Shown here: positions 42,860-50,247 of the stretch, in pieces
How the letters are laid out: each line of letters starts with the position of its first letter
Numbering within the stretch: the first letter of the stretch is position 1
NCBI GenBank assembly: GCA_003696675.1
Contig: RFGH01000221.1
Span: 1-60,145, forward strand
Direction: 5' to 3'
Source of the DNA: Planctomycetota bacterium
GTDB lineage: Bacteria; Planctomycetota; Phycisphaerae; Phycisphaerales; UBA1924
Length of the DNA: 60,145 nucleotides
Position numbers and translations under genes: made by a program
The notes under the pieces: model-generated
Databases searched by the model: none
What the model was told of the DNA's origin: nothing
Seen by the model: the letters and a program-made list of their open reading frames with translations, nothing else

Positions 42860-42890
42860 TTGGATCTTCTCTCAAAAAAAGTGTTGTAAT
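42860..42890 (+). promoter_or_regulatory. Candidate promoter of the element operon
   Basis: The 165-base gap before the second gene group is AT-richer than its flanks. TTGGAT (42860) and TGTAAT (42885) are separated by 19 bases with an A run between, a possible sigma-70 site. An inverted CTTGA/TCAAG pair lies about 25 bases downstream. Weak evidence by eye. Confidence 0.3.
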
Positions 42891-42936
42891 AACGAATCGC
42901 CGCCTTGGCGGGCTTGATACATTCGTCAAGTGAGTA

Positions 42937-43128
42937 TTGAAGAGAGCACACAGGTGTCCGCGATGCAACGGACGCGCCGTGACGACGGACACCCAAAGAA
43001 CTTTTGGGGCTGCCGGAAATCAAGGCGATGTTCCGGAGGCGTGGGCCGATCGGTTATGGAGAGCGCCCGCCCGCTGTTGGGCGGGACATACAAGGAGGTT
43101 CATCCATGAAGGTACGAACGATCAGTGA
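42937..43128 (+). CDS. Possible small zinc-ribbon protein (start and frame uncertain)
   Basis: From TTG 42937, 63 residues begin KRAHRCPRCNGRAVTTDTQRT, a good zinc knuckle, but the second half lacks a clean CxxC. The alternative frame, GTG 42930 to TGA 43109, supplies GCRKSRRCSG after the same point. One missing base near 42990 would join the knuckle to that segment and give a normal ribbon. It may therefore be frameshifted. It overlaps the following helix-turn-helix gene. Confidence 0.4.
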   Translation: MKRAHRCPRCNGRAVTTDTQRTFGAAGNQGDVPEAWADRLWRAPARCWAGHTRRFIHEGTNDQ

Positions 43129-43300
43129 GATGGCGAGCGCTTGCGGTGTCCCGCGTTGGCGGGTGCTGTGGGTGCTGCAGTCGCGTGGCATCGAACCCGA
43201 GGCCCGCATCGGCAATGCGTGGGTGTTCGGCGAGGACGCGGCCGAACGGGTGCGGGCGGCGCTGGCCGAGATCAACGCGAAGCGGGGGGTGGGCGCATGA
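43106..43300 (+). CDS. Helix-turn-helix (excisionase-like) protein
   Basis: 64 residues with an excellent ribosome site, AAGGAGG, eight bases before the ATG. MKVRTISEMASACGVPRWRVLWVL is a MerR/excisionase-type winged helix start, and NAWVFGEDAAERVRAAL matches the recognition wing and last helix. In small integrative elements such proteins often act as excisionase or operon repressor. It overlaps the next gene by four bases. Confidence 0.78.
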   Translation: MKVRTISEMASACGVPRWRVLWVLQSRGIEPEARIGNAWVFGEDAAERVRAALAEINAKRGVGA

Positions 43301-43629
43301 AACACACCCACATTCCGGAAGCCTCCCGCACGCGGCCAAGCAACACGGGAGGCACTACCGAGATCCCTCAAACGGACCCGATGAGCCATTCTATCAACCC
43401 GGCGTGGCGCTTGCTAGACCGTTCCAGCGCGGCCGTGGTGTTGGGCATCGGCACGCGGCTGCTGGATCAACTGACCGGCTGCAATGCCATGCCAAGCGTG
43501 AAAATCGGGACGCGGCGGCTGTACCGCGAAGATCACTTGCTCGCGTGGCTTGACGCTGGCGCACCCCAAACCCCCGGATCGGCGGCCCGCGTTGTCCGTG
43601 ACTTCCAGCGCCGAGGGGGTCGTCGATGA
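43297..43629 (+). CDS. Second helix-turn-helix (excisionase-family) protein
   Basis: 110 residues. The start overlaps the previous stop. After about 35 polar residues, AAVVLGIGTRLLDQLTG and VKIGTRRLYREDHLLAWLDA form a DNA-binding domain of the excisionase/MerR type. Two adjacent helix-turn-helix genes suggest one directs excision and the other regulates transcription or replication. Overlaps the next start. Confidence 0.75.
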   Translation: MKHTHIPEASRTRPSNTGGTTEIPQTDPMSHSINPAWRLLDRSSAAVVLGIGTRLLDQLTGCNAMPSVKIGTRRLYREDHLLAWLDAGAPQTPGSAARVVRDFQRRGGRR

Positions 43630-43829
43630 ACTGGATTCACCCAGATGTCCCCCGGCGGTTCCGGCATGTCCATCGCAAGTGGTCCCACCTGACCGAGTCG
43701 GAGCGCGAGCGCTACGCGAAGTCTCTCGCCCGCTGCGAGGCTTGGGGCGAACTCGCGTACTTTGAATCGTGGCGGGACTGGTATCGGTCCCAGTGGTCCC
43801 CCTTCGCGGGAGGGCGTGCGGCGTGGTGA
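43626..43829 (+). CDS. Small protein of unknown function (67 aa)
   Basis: Starts in ATGA overlap with the previous gene and overlaps the next by four bases, so it belongs to the coupled operon. It is rich in Arg, Trp and Glu (KWSHLTESERERYAKSLARC, WRDWYRSQW) with no known motif. It might be an adaptor for the ATPase encoded next; that is a guess from position. Confidence 0.65.
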   Translation: MNWIHPDVPRRFRHVHRKWSHLTESERERYAKSLARCEAWGELAYFESWRDWYRSQWSPFAGGRAAW

Positions 43830-45253
43830 ATCGCTACGAACCCTTCCCGACGGTCCACCTTCCCGAGCCGATCCGAACGATGGTCGAGGACGGCGCGGAC
43901 GCGATCGGCTGTGACGCGGCGTACATCGCCCTGCCCACCCTGGCGGCGTTGGCATCGGCCATCGGCAACACGCGACGGCTGCGCCTCAAACGCACCTGGC
44001 ATGAACCCGCGATCCTGTGGGCGGCTGTGGTGGGTGAATCCGGCACGGCCAAGTCACCCGCGATGGCGCTCGCGCTCCAGTGGACAAAGGCGCGGCAGGA
44101 TGAGGCGGTGCGGACCCACAAGGCCGCGATGTCGGACTATCAACACGCCGAGCAACTGCACGCGGTCCGGCACAAAGCGTGGCTCCAGCGGGCCGGACAC
44201 GCGACCGAACCCGGACCCGACGGCCCCCCCGAGGCCCCGCTACGGCCGACCTGTGAACGGACTTGGACGGACGACGCGACCACGGAAGCGCTGGTAGCGC
44301 TGCTGTCCGAGAATCCGCGCGGGCTGCTGCTGGCGACGGACGAACTGTCGGGATGGTTTCAGAGGATGGACCGCTACACGGGCGGCAAGGGCGGCGACGC
44401 GGCGAAGTGGCTGGAGATGTTCGGCGGGCGGTCCGTCGTGGTCGATCGGAAGGGATCGGGATTCGTGCATGTCCCCCGCGCGGCGGTGTCCGTCGTGGGG
44501 TCCATTCAACCGGCGATCCTGCAACGGTCCGTGGGTGACACGAACCGGGAGAACGGGCTGCTGGCCCGGCTGCTGCTGGCCCACCCCCCGAGGCGGGCGA
44601 GGGAGTGGACCGACCGGGACTTGGACGAGCGGACGGTGGAGGCGGTGGGAGCGGTCTACGCACGGCTGTACGGGCTGGCGATGGACACGAACCACGACGG
44701 GCAGCACAACCCGCGCACCGTCATCCTGACCCCCGAGGCCCGGCGGCGGTTCGTTGCGTTCTACAACGCCCACAACGCCGAGCAAGTCGCCCTGGACGGG
44801 GACGAGGCGGCGGCGTGGTCCAAACTGGAGGGATACGCGGCCCGATTCGCACTGATCCTCCACCTGACACGGTGGGCGGCTGGCGAGCCGATCGACCCCG
44901 ACGCGGTGGACGAGCCGAGCATGGAAGCGGGCATCGCGCTAGTCGAGTGGTTCGGCCGAGAGGCGCTGCGGGTCTACGGGCGATTCTCCGAAGCCGAGGG
45001 CGAGCGGGCATATCGAGAACTGATCGAACTGATCGAGCGCAAGGGCGGCGCGATCACTGTTCGGGAACTCTTGATGGCCCGCCGATCCCGCTACGCGAAA
45101 GCCGAGGACGCGACCGACGCGCTGGATGGGTTGATCCACGACGGGCTGGGCGAGTGGGAACGGGTGGAGCAAGGGCCGGACGGTGGGCGACCTACCAAAC
45201 GGTTCCGGCTGCACGCGGGCGCTGACACAAAACCCCCGATCCGAGGGCGCTAG
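43826..45253 (+). CDS. DUF3987-type ATPase (putative replication protein)
   Basis: 475 residues from GTG 43826, overlapping the previous stop. A P-loop-like GESGTAKS is at 70-77 and a Walker B-like LLATDELSG near 175, followed by a conserved GSIQPAIL segment. A C-terminal winged-helix-like region ends the protein. DUF3987 proteins occur on many phages and integrated elements, often where a primase-helicase would be, so a role in element replication is plausible. No primase motif is visible. The TAG stop lies inside the loop of the following terminator. Confidence 0.82.
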   Translation: MNRYEPFPTVHLPEPIRTMVEDGADAIGCDAAYIALPTLAALASAIGNTRRLRLKRTWHEPAILWAAVVGESGTAKSPAMALALQWTKARQDEAVRTHKAAMSDYQHAEQLHAVRHKAWLQRAGHATEPGPDGPPEAPLRPTCERTWTDDATTEALVALLSENPRGLLLATDELSGWFQRMDRYTGGKGGDAAKWLEMFGGRSVVVDRKGSGFVHVPRAAVSVVGSIQPAILQRSVGDTNRENGLLARLLLAHPPRRAREWTDRDLDERTVEAVGAVYARLYGLAMDTNHDGQHNPRTVILTPEARRRFVAFYNAHNAEQVALDGDEAAAWSKLEGYAARFALILHLTRWAAGEPIDPDAVDEPSMEAGIALVEWFGREALRVYGRFSEAEGERAYRELIELIERKGGAITVRELLMARRSRYAKAEDATDALDGLIHDGLGEWERVEQGPDGGRPTKRFRLHAGADTKPPIRGR

Positions 45254-45266
45254 CGGGGTTTTGTGT
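45225..45266 (+). terminator. Terminator between the DUF3987 gene and integrase
   Basis: A perfect 12-bp stem, ACACAAAACCCC and GGGGTTTTGTGT, followed by TTTGTGTT. It overlaps the DUF3987 stop codon and closely matches the stem of the terminator at 42144-42182. Confidence 0.85.
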
Positions 45267-45309
45267 TTTGTGTTGGCGTGCTGAATCGGAATCCGCAAGA
45301 ATTGAGGCT

Positions 45310-46869
45310 ATGGCAATGGCAAAGAGAGCAAATGGCGAGGGGTCCATCTTCCGGCGGGGCAAAGGCAAGCGATACTGGATCAGTTGGAAGGACGAGAACG
45401 GCGTTCGCCAGCAACGGTCATCCGGCACAACCGACCGACGGGTGGCCGAGCGCCTGCTGCGCGAAGAAACCGAACGGGTGCACGCGATCCGCAAAGGGCT
45501 TATCGACCTGCGGGCCGAGGCGATGGCGGAGGCGGGGCGCGGGCCGATCGGGGACATCCTGAACCTATTCATGGCGAAACTGCGCGAGGCCGGAAGATCC
45601 GAGCGGCATACATCGGCGGTCGAGTCGCACCTGCGCCGGTTCGTCAAGCGGTCGGAGATCACAACGCTGGCGGAGATCACTTCCGAGTCGGTGTTGGCCG
45701 AGGCCGACCGGATGCGCAAGGCCGGGCGATCCGCACGGACGCGCCAGCATGTCATCGGCAATATCAAGGCGCTGACCCGTTGGGCATGGCGGGAGGGCAT
45801 GTCCCCAGTTGATCCGCTGGCGGGGCTGTCACTTCCGAACCCGGACACGGACCGGCGGCGGCGGCGGCGGATGCTGACCGTTGAGGAATGGCATCGGCTG
45901 GAGTCGGCCGCGATCAACGGTCCCGACCGCTACGGACTGTCCGGCCCCGTGCGGGCGATGGTGTACGCGACCGCGATTCAAACCGGGCTGCGGGCGAACG
46001 AACTCCGCCAACTGCGGCGGTCATCCCTACACCTAGACGGGGAACGCCCGTTCGTCGTGGTCGAGGCGGGCGGGACAAAGAACCGGACGGTGGCCCGGCA
46101 ATACATCCGCCCGGAACTGGCCGAGCGCCTGCGGATACACGCGGCGATGATGTCGCCCGGCGCGGCGGTGTTCGCCCTGCCCGACCGTCGCGGACTTCCC
46201 GCGATGCTGCGGGCCGACCTGGAGGCGGCGAGGGCGGCGTGGTTGGCCGAGGCTGCCCACGACCCCGTGGAGGCCGCGAGGCGAGCGGAGTCGGACTTCC
46301 TGGCGGTCGAGGACCACGACGGCCGGGTGGTGGACTTCCATGCGTTGCGGCACACCTGCGGGGCGTGGGCGACGATGGCTGGGGCGAGCCTGCAAGCGGT
46401 CAAGGCCCTGATGCGCCATTCCACGATCACTCTGACCGCTGACACCTACGGGCATTTGGCGAAGGGCGAGGAAGCCGAGACGGTGGCCCGGTTGCCGGGA
46501 TTCGATCGACCCGACCGGTTGGCCCAAACGGGCACGGCCGGGTGTAGCAACCGCGTTAGCAACGGGGGCGCTGGCGAGCGCAATTCGGTGCGCTCTGGCG
46601 CAATCCGAAAAGAACACGCGAGCAACCGGGGAAGCCTCAAAATCACCGGGGAAACGGCGATTTTGGGCGAAAATGAAGCGGAGAGGGGGGGATTCGAACC
46701 CCCGTGGACCCGGAGGCCCAACCGGATTTCGAATCCGGCGCATTCAACCGCTCTGCCACCTCTCCAGGCCGGGACGGCGCCCGACGCGGGGTCCACGATA
46801 GGCGTCCAGCGGGGGGCTTCTCAAGCCCGGTCGGCCTGGCCCCGCGTCGCTCCCGGCTCGTTTGCCTGA
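45310..46869 (+). CDS. int: Tyrosine integrase; C-terminus replaced on integration
   Basis: Site-specific recombinase for the tRNA-Ser site. The N-terminal arm-binding domain (NGEGSIFRRGKGKRYW) and SAM-like core-binding domain are followed by the catalytic residues Arg228, His344, Arg347, His370 and Tyr380 (ADTYGHL). Residues 1-477 are encoded inside the element. From 46741 the frame reads the tRNA-Ser gene in antisense and flanking DNA, adding 42 residues to a chance stop at 46867-46869 that lies within the convergent PAP2 gene. In the circle the same frame would instead take 73 codons from 41915-42133. ATG 45316 is an alternative start. Confidence 0.93.
   Translation: MAMAKRANGEGSIFRRGKGKRYWISWKDENGVRQQRSSGTTDRRVAERLLREETERVHAIRKGLIDLRAEAMAEAGRGPIGDILNLFMAKLREAGRSERHTSAVESHLRRFVKRSEITTLAEITSESVLAEADRMRKAGRSARTRQHVIGNIKALTRWAWREGMSPVDPLAGLSLPNPDTDRRRRRRMLTVEEWHRLESAAINGPDRYGLSGPVRAMVYATAIQTGLRANELRQLRRSSLHLDGERPFVVVEAGGTKNRTVARQYIRPELAERLRIHAAMMSPGAAVFALPDRRGLPAMLRADLEAARAAWLAEAAHDPVEAARRAESDFLAVEDHDGRVVDFHALRHTCGAWATMAGASLQAVKALMRHSTITLTADTYGHLAKGEEAETVARLPGFDRPDRLAQTGTAGCSNRVSNGGAGERNSVRSGAIRKEHASNRGSLKITGETAILGENEAERGGFEPPWTRRPNRISNPAHSTALPPLQAGTAPDAGSTIGVQRGASQARSAWPRVAPGSFA
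46540..46563. repeat. Right copy of the 24-bp direct repeat
   Basis: Partner of 41957-41980 with one T-to-A change, inside the integrase coding sequence, ending 112 bases before the right att repeat. See the left copy for interpretation. Confidence 0.6.
46676..46740. repeat. Right attachment repeat within tRNA-Ser
   Basis: Identical to 41850-41914 over 65 bases. It forms the 3' two thirds of the intact tRNA-Ser gene and at the same time encodes integrase residues 457-477 on the other strand. Confidence 0.95.
46679..46765 (-). tRNA. tRNA-Ser (anticodon CGA)
   Basis: An 87-base class II tRNA on the minus strand. The acceptor stem is GGAGAGG / CCTCTCC, the anticodon arm is CCGGA-TTCGAAA-TCCGG giving anticodon CGA, there is a long variable arm and GGTTCGAATCC as T arm. 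No CCA is encoded. It is the integration site of the element; the 3' part has been supplied by the element without changing the sequence. Confidence 0.95.
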
Positions 46870-47540
46870 CGCACGATGGGATAGGCCGGGCTGGCGGTGC
46901 GGTCGATCAGCCGGATCCAGGCCAGATCGAGCAGCCGCACGCCCCAATAACCCGAGATCACTGGGCTCGCCACCAGGATCGCGAGCCCGGCCCCGATCAG
47001 GACGTCCGACACATAGTGGGCGCCGCTTTGCACCCGGGAAAAGCACACGATCCCCATCAGTACCCACCCAAAGGCCCGCAGCCTCGGATAGAGGCACGCC
47101 AGCAGCACCGCCAGCACGGCGGCGAACGCGGCATGGTTCGAGGGCATCGACCACAGGTCGGCGGTGGACGCCTGACCGAACCCGAAGGCCCGCTCCGGCC
47201 CGTTGCCGAGGTCCACGGTCCGGAATGGTCCCATGAACCGACCGGCGAAGTCCTCAACCCGCGGCCTGGCCCGACCCAAACCCATCTTGAGGCTGATGGT
47301 CATCACCCAGATTAGACCGCCCGCGAGCGCCCAATCGAAGACCCGCCGCCACCGGGCCGGGTCGAGCAACGCGATCAGCACGAACACCAGCACCACCGAG
47401 GTCAGTTGGCCGAACTGGCCAAGGAACGCCAGCTCCCGGGCTGGATCCTTGGTGATCGGTATCGCCCTGATCCACCGGCTCAGGGCGGGGTCGACGGCCA
47501 AGGCCGCGAGCCCGGCAACGACCATGCCCGCACCCAGCAT
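46821..47540 (-). CDS. PAP2-family membrane phosphatase
   Basis: From ATG 47540 it has 239 residues; a GTG at 47603 would overlap the divergent gene. The three acid-phosphatase motifs are present: KMGLGRARP (KX6RP), SMPSNHAAF (PSGH-like) and SRVQSGAHYVSDVLIG (SRX5HX3D). Five to six transmembrane helices surround them. Such enzymes dephosphorylate undecaprenyl diphosphate or lipid phosphates in the periplasm, or transfer lipid A phosphates. It is divergent from an ArnT-like gene 49 bases away, so an envelope-lipid role is likely. Confidence 0.88.
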   Translation of the reverse strand: MLGAGMVVAGLAALAVDPALSRWIRAIPITKDPARELAFLGQFGQLTSVVLVFVLIALLDPARWRRVFDWALAGGLIWVMTISLKMGLGRARPRVEDFAGRFMGPFRTVDLGNGPERAFGFGQASTADLWSMPSNHAAFAAVLAVLLACLYPRLRAFGWVLMGIVCFSRVQSGAHYVSDVLIGAGLAILVASPVISGYWGVRLLDLAWIRLIDRTASPAYPIVRQANEPGATRGQADRA

Positions 47541-47589
47541 GGGCAGCCGCACCCCGCGGCCCGTAGAGTCGTGTCCCTCGGATGGATTG

Positions 47590-49329
47590 ATGGACGAACG
47601 CACCGACGAGAGCCGCTCCTGGTCCAACGCCCGTGCCGCGGTGGCGCTCGTGGCGTTGCTGCTCGCAGTATACCTCCCGGGCCTTGCGGCTCTGCCGATC
47701 GTGGACCGCGACGAGGCCCGCTTCACCCAGGCTTCGCGCCAGATGCTCGAATCGATCGCTCTCCCCGCCGCCGAGCAGGACCGGCGCCCGCTGATCTTGG
47801 ACGATGGTCGTCTGGCCGGGGGGCTCCATGCGGGCGGCCTGACCGTGCCGATGCTCGGGGAGCGTGCGCGGATCAACAAGCCGCCGCTGGTCTACTGGCT
47901 GCAATCCACCTCCGCATGGGTATTCACCGCCGGGCAACCGCTGCGGGACGCGCCCTGGATGTACCGGTTGCCCTCTGGGTTGGCCGCGATCGTGGCGTGT
48001 CTGGCGACCTGGCGGATCGGTGTGGGAATGGGAAGTGCGCGAGCGGGCTGGTTGGCCGCCGTCGCGCTCGGCGCTTGCCCGATCATGGCGTGGGAAGCCC
48101 ACCAGGCCCGCTCGGATCAGGTGCTGATGGCCTGCACGTCGGTCGCGATGCTCGCGCTCAGCAGGGTGTGGCTCGGACACGCCGACGAAGCCAAGGCGTG
48201 CTCACGATGGGCGTGGACATTCTGGATCGCCACGGCCCTGGGTGTGCTGGCCAAGGGGCCGATCACGCCGATGATCGCCGCGTTGTGCATCGGCACGCTG
48301 TCGCTGGCGGCCCGGGAGATCCGGTGGCTCGCCCGTCTGCGCCCGGTCGTCGGGCTCTGCCTGCTCGTGCTGATCACCGCGCCGTGGGTCGTGGCCGCCG
48401 CGTCGCGGGTCGGATTCGCTGTCTTCTTCGAGACCGTGCGTGCCGAGACGCTCGGCCGATCGATGGAGCCGATGGAGGGCCACGGGGCCCCGCCGGGCTA
48501 TCACCTCGTCCTGCTGCCGGTGCTGCTGTGGCCCGCGTCACTGATGACGCTGCGTGCCCTGCGTCTCGGCGTGCCGTCTCTTCGCAGACCGATCGACCCG
48601 CGCCAGGGCTTCCTGATCGCATGGATCGTGCCCGCGTGGATCGTGTTTGAGCTGGTGACCACCAAGCTGCCGCATTACACCATGCCGCTCTACCCGGCGC
48701 TGGCGCTGCTCGCCACACGGCTGGCAACGGGTGATGTCGCGGATTCGGCACGCTCGGAAGGGCCGGTCCCGAACGCGCTCGGGGTTGTGCTGTGGACGCT
48801 CATCGGCGGGGCGATCTGCATCGCCGCTCCGATCGCGCTCGGCGTGTTCGTGGATCAGCCCGATGCCCGCTGGGTGTGCTGGGGCACGGCGGCGGCGTGC
48901 CTGCCGGGCCTGCTTCTCGCCGCCCGGCACGCCTGGGCTGGTCATGCGGCCAAGGCAAGCGCCGTCGCGGCCGTCGTCTCCGGCATCATGGCGATCGGGC
49001 TCGTCGGGTTGGCGCTGCCGCGGGCTGACTCGCTGTGGGTCACACGCGGGATCGCGCGGGCGATCGACGCAACCGCTCCGGCCAGGCTCGGCGCGGTCGG
49101 GTATCACGAAGACAGTCTGGCATTTCTTGCCCGCGGCAGGCTCGATCGGCTCAGCGCGAACGCGGCCGAGCCTTGGTCCCGGTCCCATCCCGGCGGCATC
49201 CTCGTGCTGCCGGCGATCGAGACGCCGCCGCGCGCCGCGGTCTATCTCGCCACGGTCGAGGGATGGAACTACTCGAAAGGGGAGCGGGTCCGGCTGCGCG
49301 TCTACCGGATCCCGGGGCCGGAGCAGTAG
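47590..49329 (+). CDS. ArnT-like integral membrane glycosyltransferase (GT83 type)
   Basis: A 579-residue polytopic protein with the periplasmic first-loop motif LPIVDRDEARFTQASRQML, where the Asp-Glu pair is the metal or catalytic site of ArnT-type transferases. KPPLVYWLQ and LAKGPITPMI further mark this family, which moves sugars from undecaprenyl carriers to lipid A or other acceptors. About eleven transmembrane helices precede a small C-terminal soluble domain. The donor sugar is not predictable. The neighbouring PAP2 gene is read in the opposite direction. Confidence 0.88.
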   Translation: MDERTDESRSWSNARAAVALVALLLAVYLPGLAALPIVDRDEARFTQASRQMLESIALPAAEQDRRPLILDDGRLAGGLHAGGLTVPMLGERARINKPPLVYWLQSTSAWVFTAGQPLRDAPWMYRLPSGLAAIVACLATWRIGVGMGSARAGWLAAVALGACPIMAWEAHQARSDQVLMACTSVAMLALSRVWLGHADEAKACSRWAWTFWIATALGVLAKGPITPMIAALCIGTLSLAAREIRWLARLRPVVGLCLLVLITAPWVVAAASRVGFAVFFETVRAETLGRSMEPMEGHGAPPGYHLVLLPVLLWPASLMTLRALRLGVPSLRRPIDPRQGFLIAWIVPAWIVFELVTTKLPHYTMPLYPALALLATRLATGDVADSARSEGPVPNALGVVLWTLIGGAICIAAPIALGVFVDQPDARWVCWGTAAACLPGLLLAARHAWAGHAAKASAVAAVVSGIMAIGLVGLALPRADSLWVTRGIARAIDATAPARLGAVGYHEDSLAFLARGRLDRLSANAAEPWSRSHPGGILVLPAIETPPRAAVYLATVEGWNYSKGERVRLRVYRIPGPEQ

Positions 49330-49344
49330 GCAGTCGTTCTCGGG

Positions 49345-49500
49345 TTAGCGGGCCGCCAGGTCCGGCAGTTGCGGAGTCAGCGGCGTGGACCCGACCGGCG
49401 GGGCGTGCCCGTTTGACTCGATCCGCTCGGTCATCGGCAGGAGTTCCCGCCGTCCCTCAACATCCTCGACGCGGTCGGTTCGTGCGACTCCACGGGCTAT
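49345..49500 (-). other. Gene-poor interval with traces of decayed coding
   Basis: Between the ArnT-like gene and coaC (49330-49616) no complete gene is seen. On the minus strand a 29-codon frame (ATG to TAA 49345) with 95 percent GC at the wobble position over 60 bases follows a second short frame that overlaps its ATG. This pattern suggests a broken small gene, but no product is recognisable. Confidence 0.3.
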
Positions 49501-49616
49501 CCGTGTTCGGGCTGGGCATCGATGACATTCCCATGACCATTACCGCCGTTCCGGCCCGTCCGCGGGGTTCAATGGTCCGTCTGGTAGTGTGGCTTGTTTG
49601 GCGTGGTGCGGAGACC

Positions 49617-50207
49617 TCAGCCGCGCGTGGCGAGCGCCCGAGACAGGGCCTCGACCAGATCTTCGGGTTCGACCATGCGCCCCGTGCCGACATGCCGGCA
49701 GGCCTGCCAGCCGGTGCCCGGGCCGACAAGGATGAAGCCGTCTTCCTCCAGCGTCGCGGCGTTGCGCTTTGTGGACGCCTGATTCCACATCGCGTCGTTC
49801 ATCGCCGGAGCCAGGAGCACCGGCGTCTTCGAACGATCGATCGCGCTGAGCACCAGCGCAATGACATCGTCGGTGCGCCCGGTCGCCAGTTTGGCCATCA
49901 TGTCCATCGTGCAGGGCGCGACGAGGGCCGCGTCGCAGCGATCCGCCAGCGCGATGTGCTGTGGGTCGTGCGCCTCGCTGTGCTGCCACTGGCTTGTGTA
50001 GACCGGACGCCCGGAGAGCGCCTGGAATGTCAAGGGGGTGACAAACCTGGTCGCCGCGTCGGTCATGAGCACGGTGATCTCGGCGCCCGCCTGCGCGAGG
50101 CGGGAAACGACGGTGCAGGCTTTGTACGCGGCGATCCCGCCGCTCACGCCGATGAGAATCCTTCTGGATCCGAACACGGGCGCCAGCTTCGCCGGATCGA
50201 GCATCAT
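49617..50207 (-). CDS. coaC: Phosphopantothenoylcysteine decarboxylase (stand-alone CoaC flavoprotein)
   Basis: Decarboxylates 4'-phosphopantothenoylcysteine in coenzyme A synthesis using FMN. GVSGGIAAYKA at residues 20-30 and the substrate-recognition clamp PAMNDAMW identify the family. The usual PASANT FMN loop reads PCTMDMMAK here, an unusual variant. At 196 residues it lacks the CoaB synthetase domain fused to it in most bacteria, so CoaB must be encoded elsewhere. It lies 40 bases downstream of rpoZ, a common pairing. Confidence 0.88.
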   Translation of the reverse strand: MMLDPAKLAPVFGSRRILIGVSGGIAAYKACTVVSRLAQAGAEITVLMTDAATRFVTPLTFQALSGRPVYTSQWQHSEAHDPQHIALADRCDAALVAPCTMDMMAKLATGRTDDVIALVLSAIDRSKTPVLLAPAMNDAMWNQASTKRNAATLEEDGFILVGPGTGWQACRHVGTGRMVEPEDLVEALSRALATRG

Positions 50208-50247
50208 GCGTGTCGCCTTCCGGGAGCACCCCCCGAAAGCAGGCGTG

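Larger units (their letters stand above)
41850..46740. mobile_element. Integrated 4.8-kb element in tRNA-Ser(CGA)
   Basis: Bounded by a perfect 65-bp direct repeat derived from the tRNA-Ser gene at its right end. The predicted circle is 4,826 bp. All recognised genes point right: a DUF5681-like protein, zinc-binding proteins, two helix-turn-helix proteins, a small unknown, a DUF3987 ATPase and a tyrosine integrase. Most starts overlap the previous stop. There is no capsid, tail, terminase large subunit, relaxase or toxin that I recognise, so it is probably a satellite or integrative mobilisable element depending on a helper. Two terminators with the same stem sequence bracket the operon. The integrase gene crosses the attachment site. 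Confidence 0.92.
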
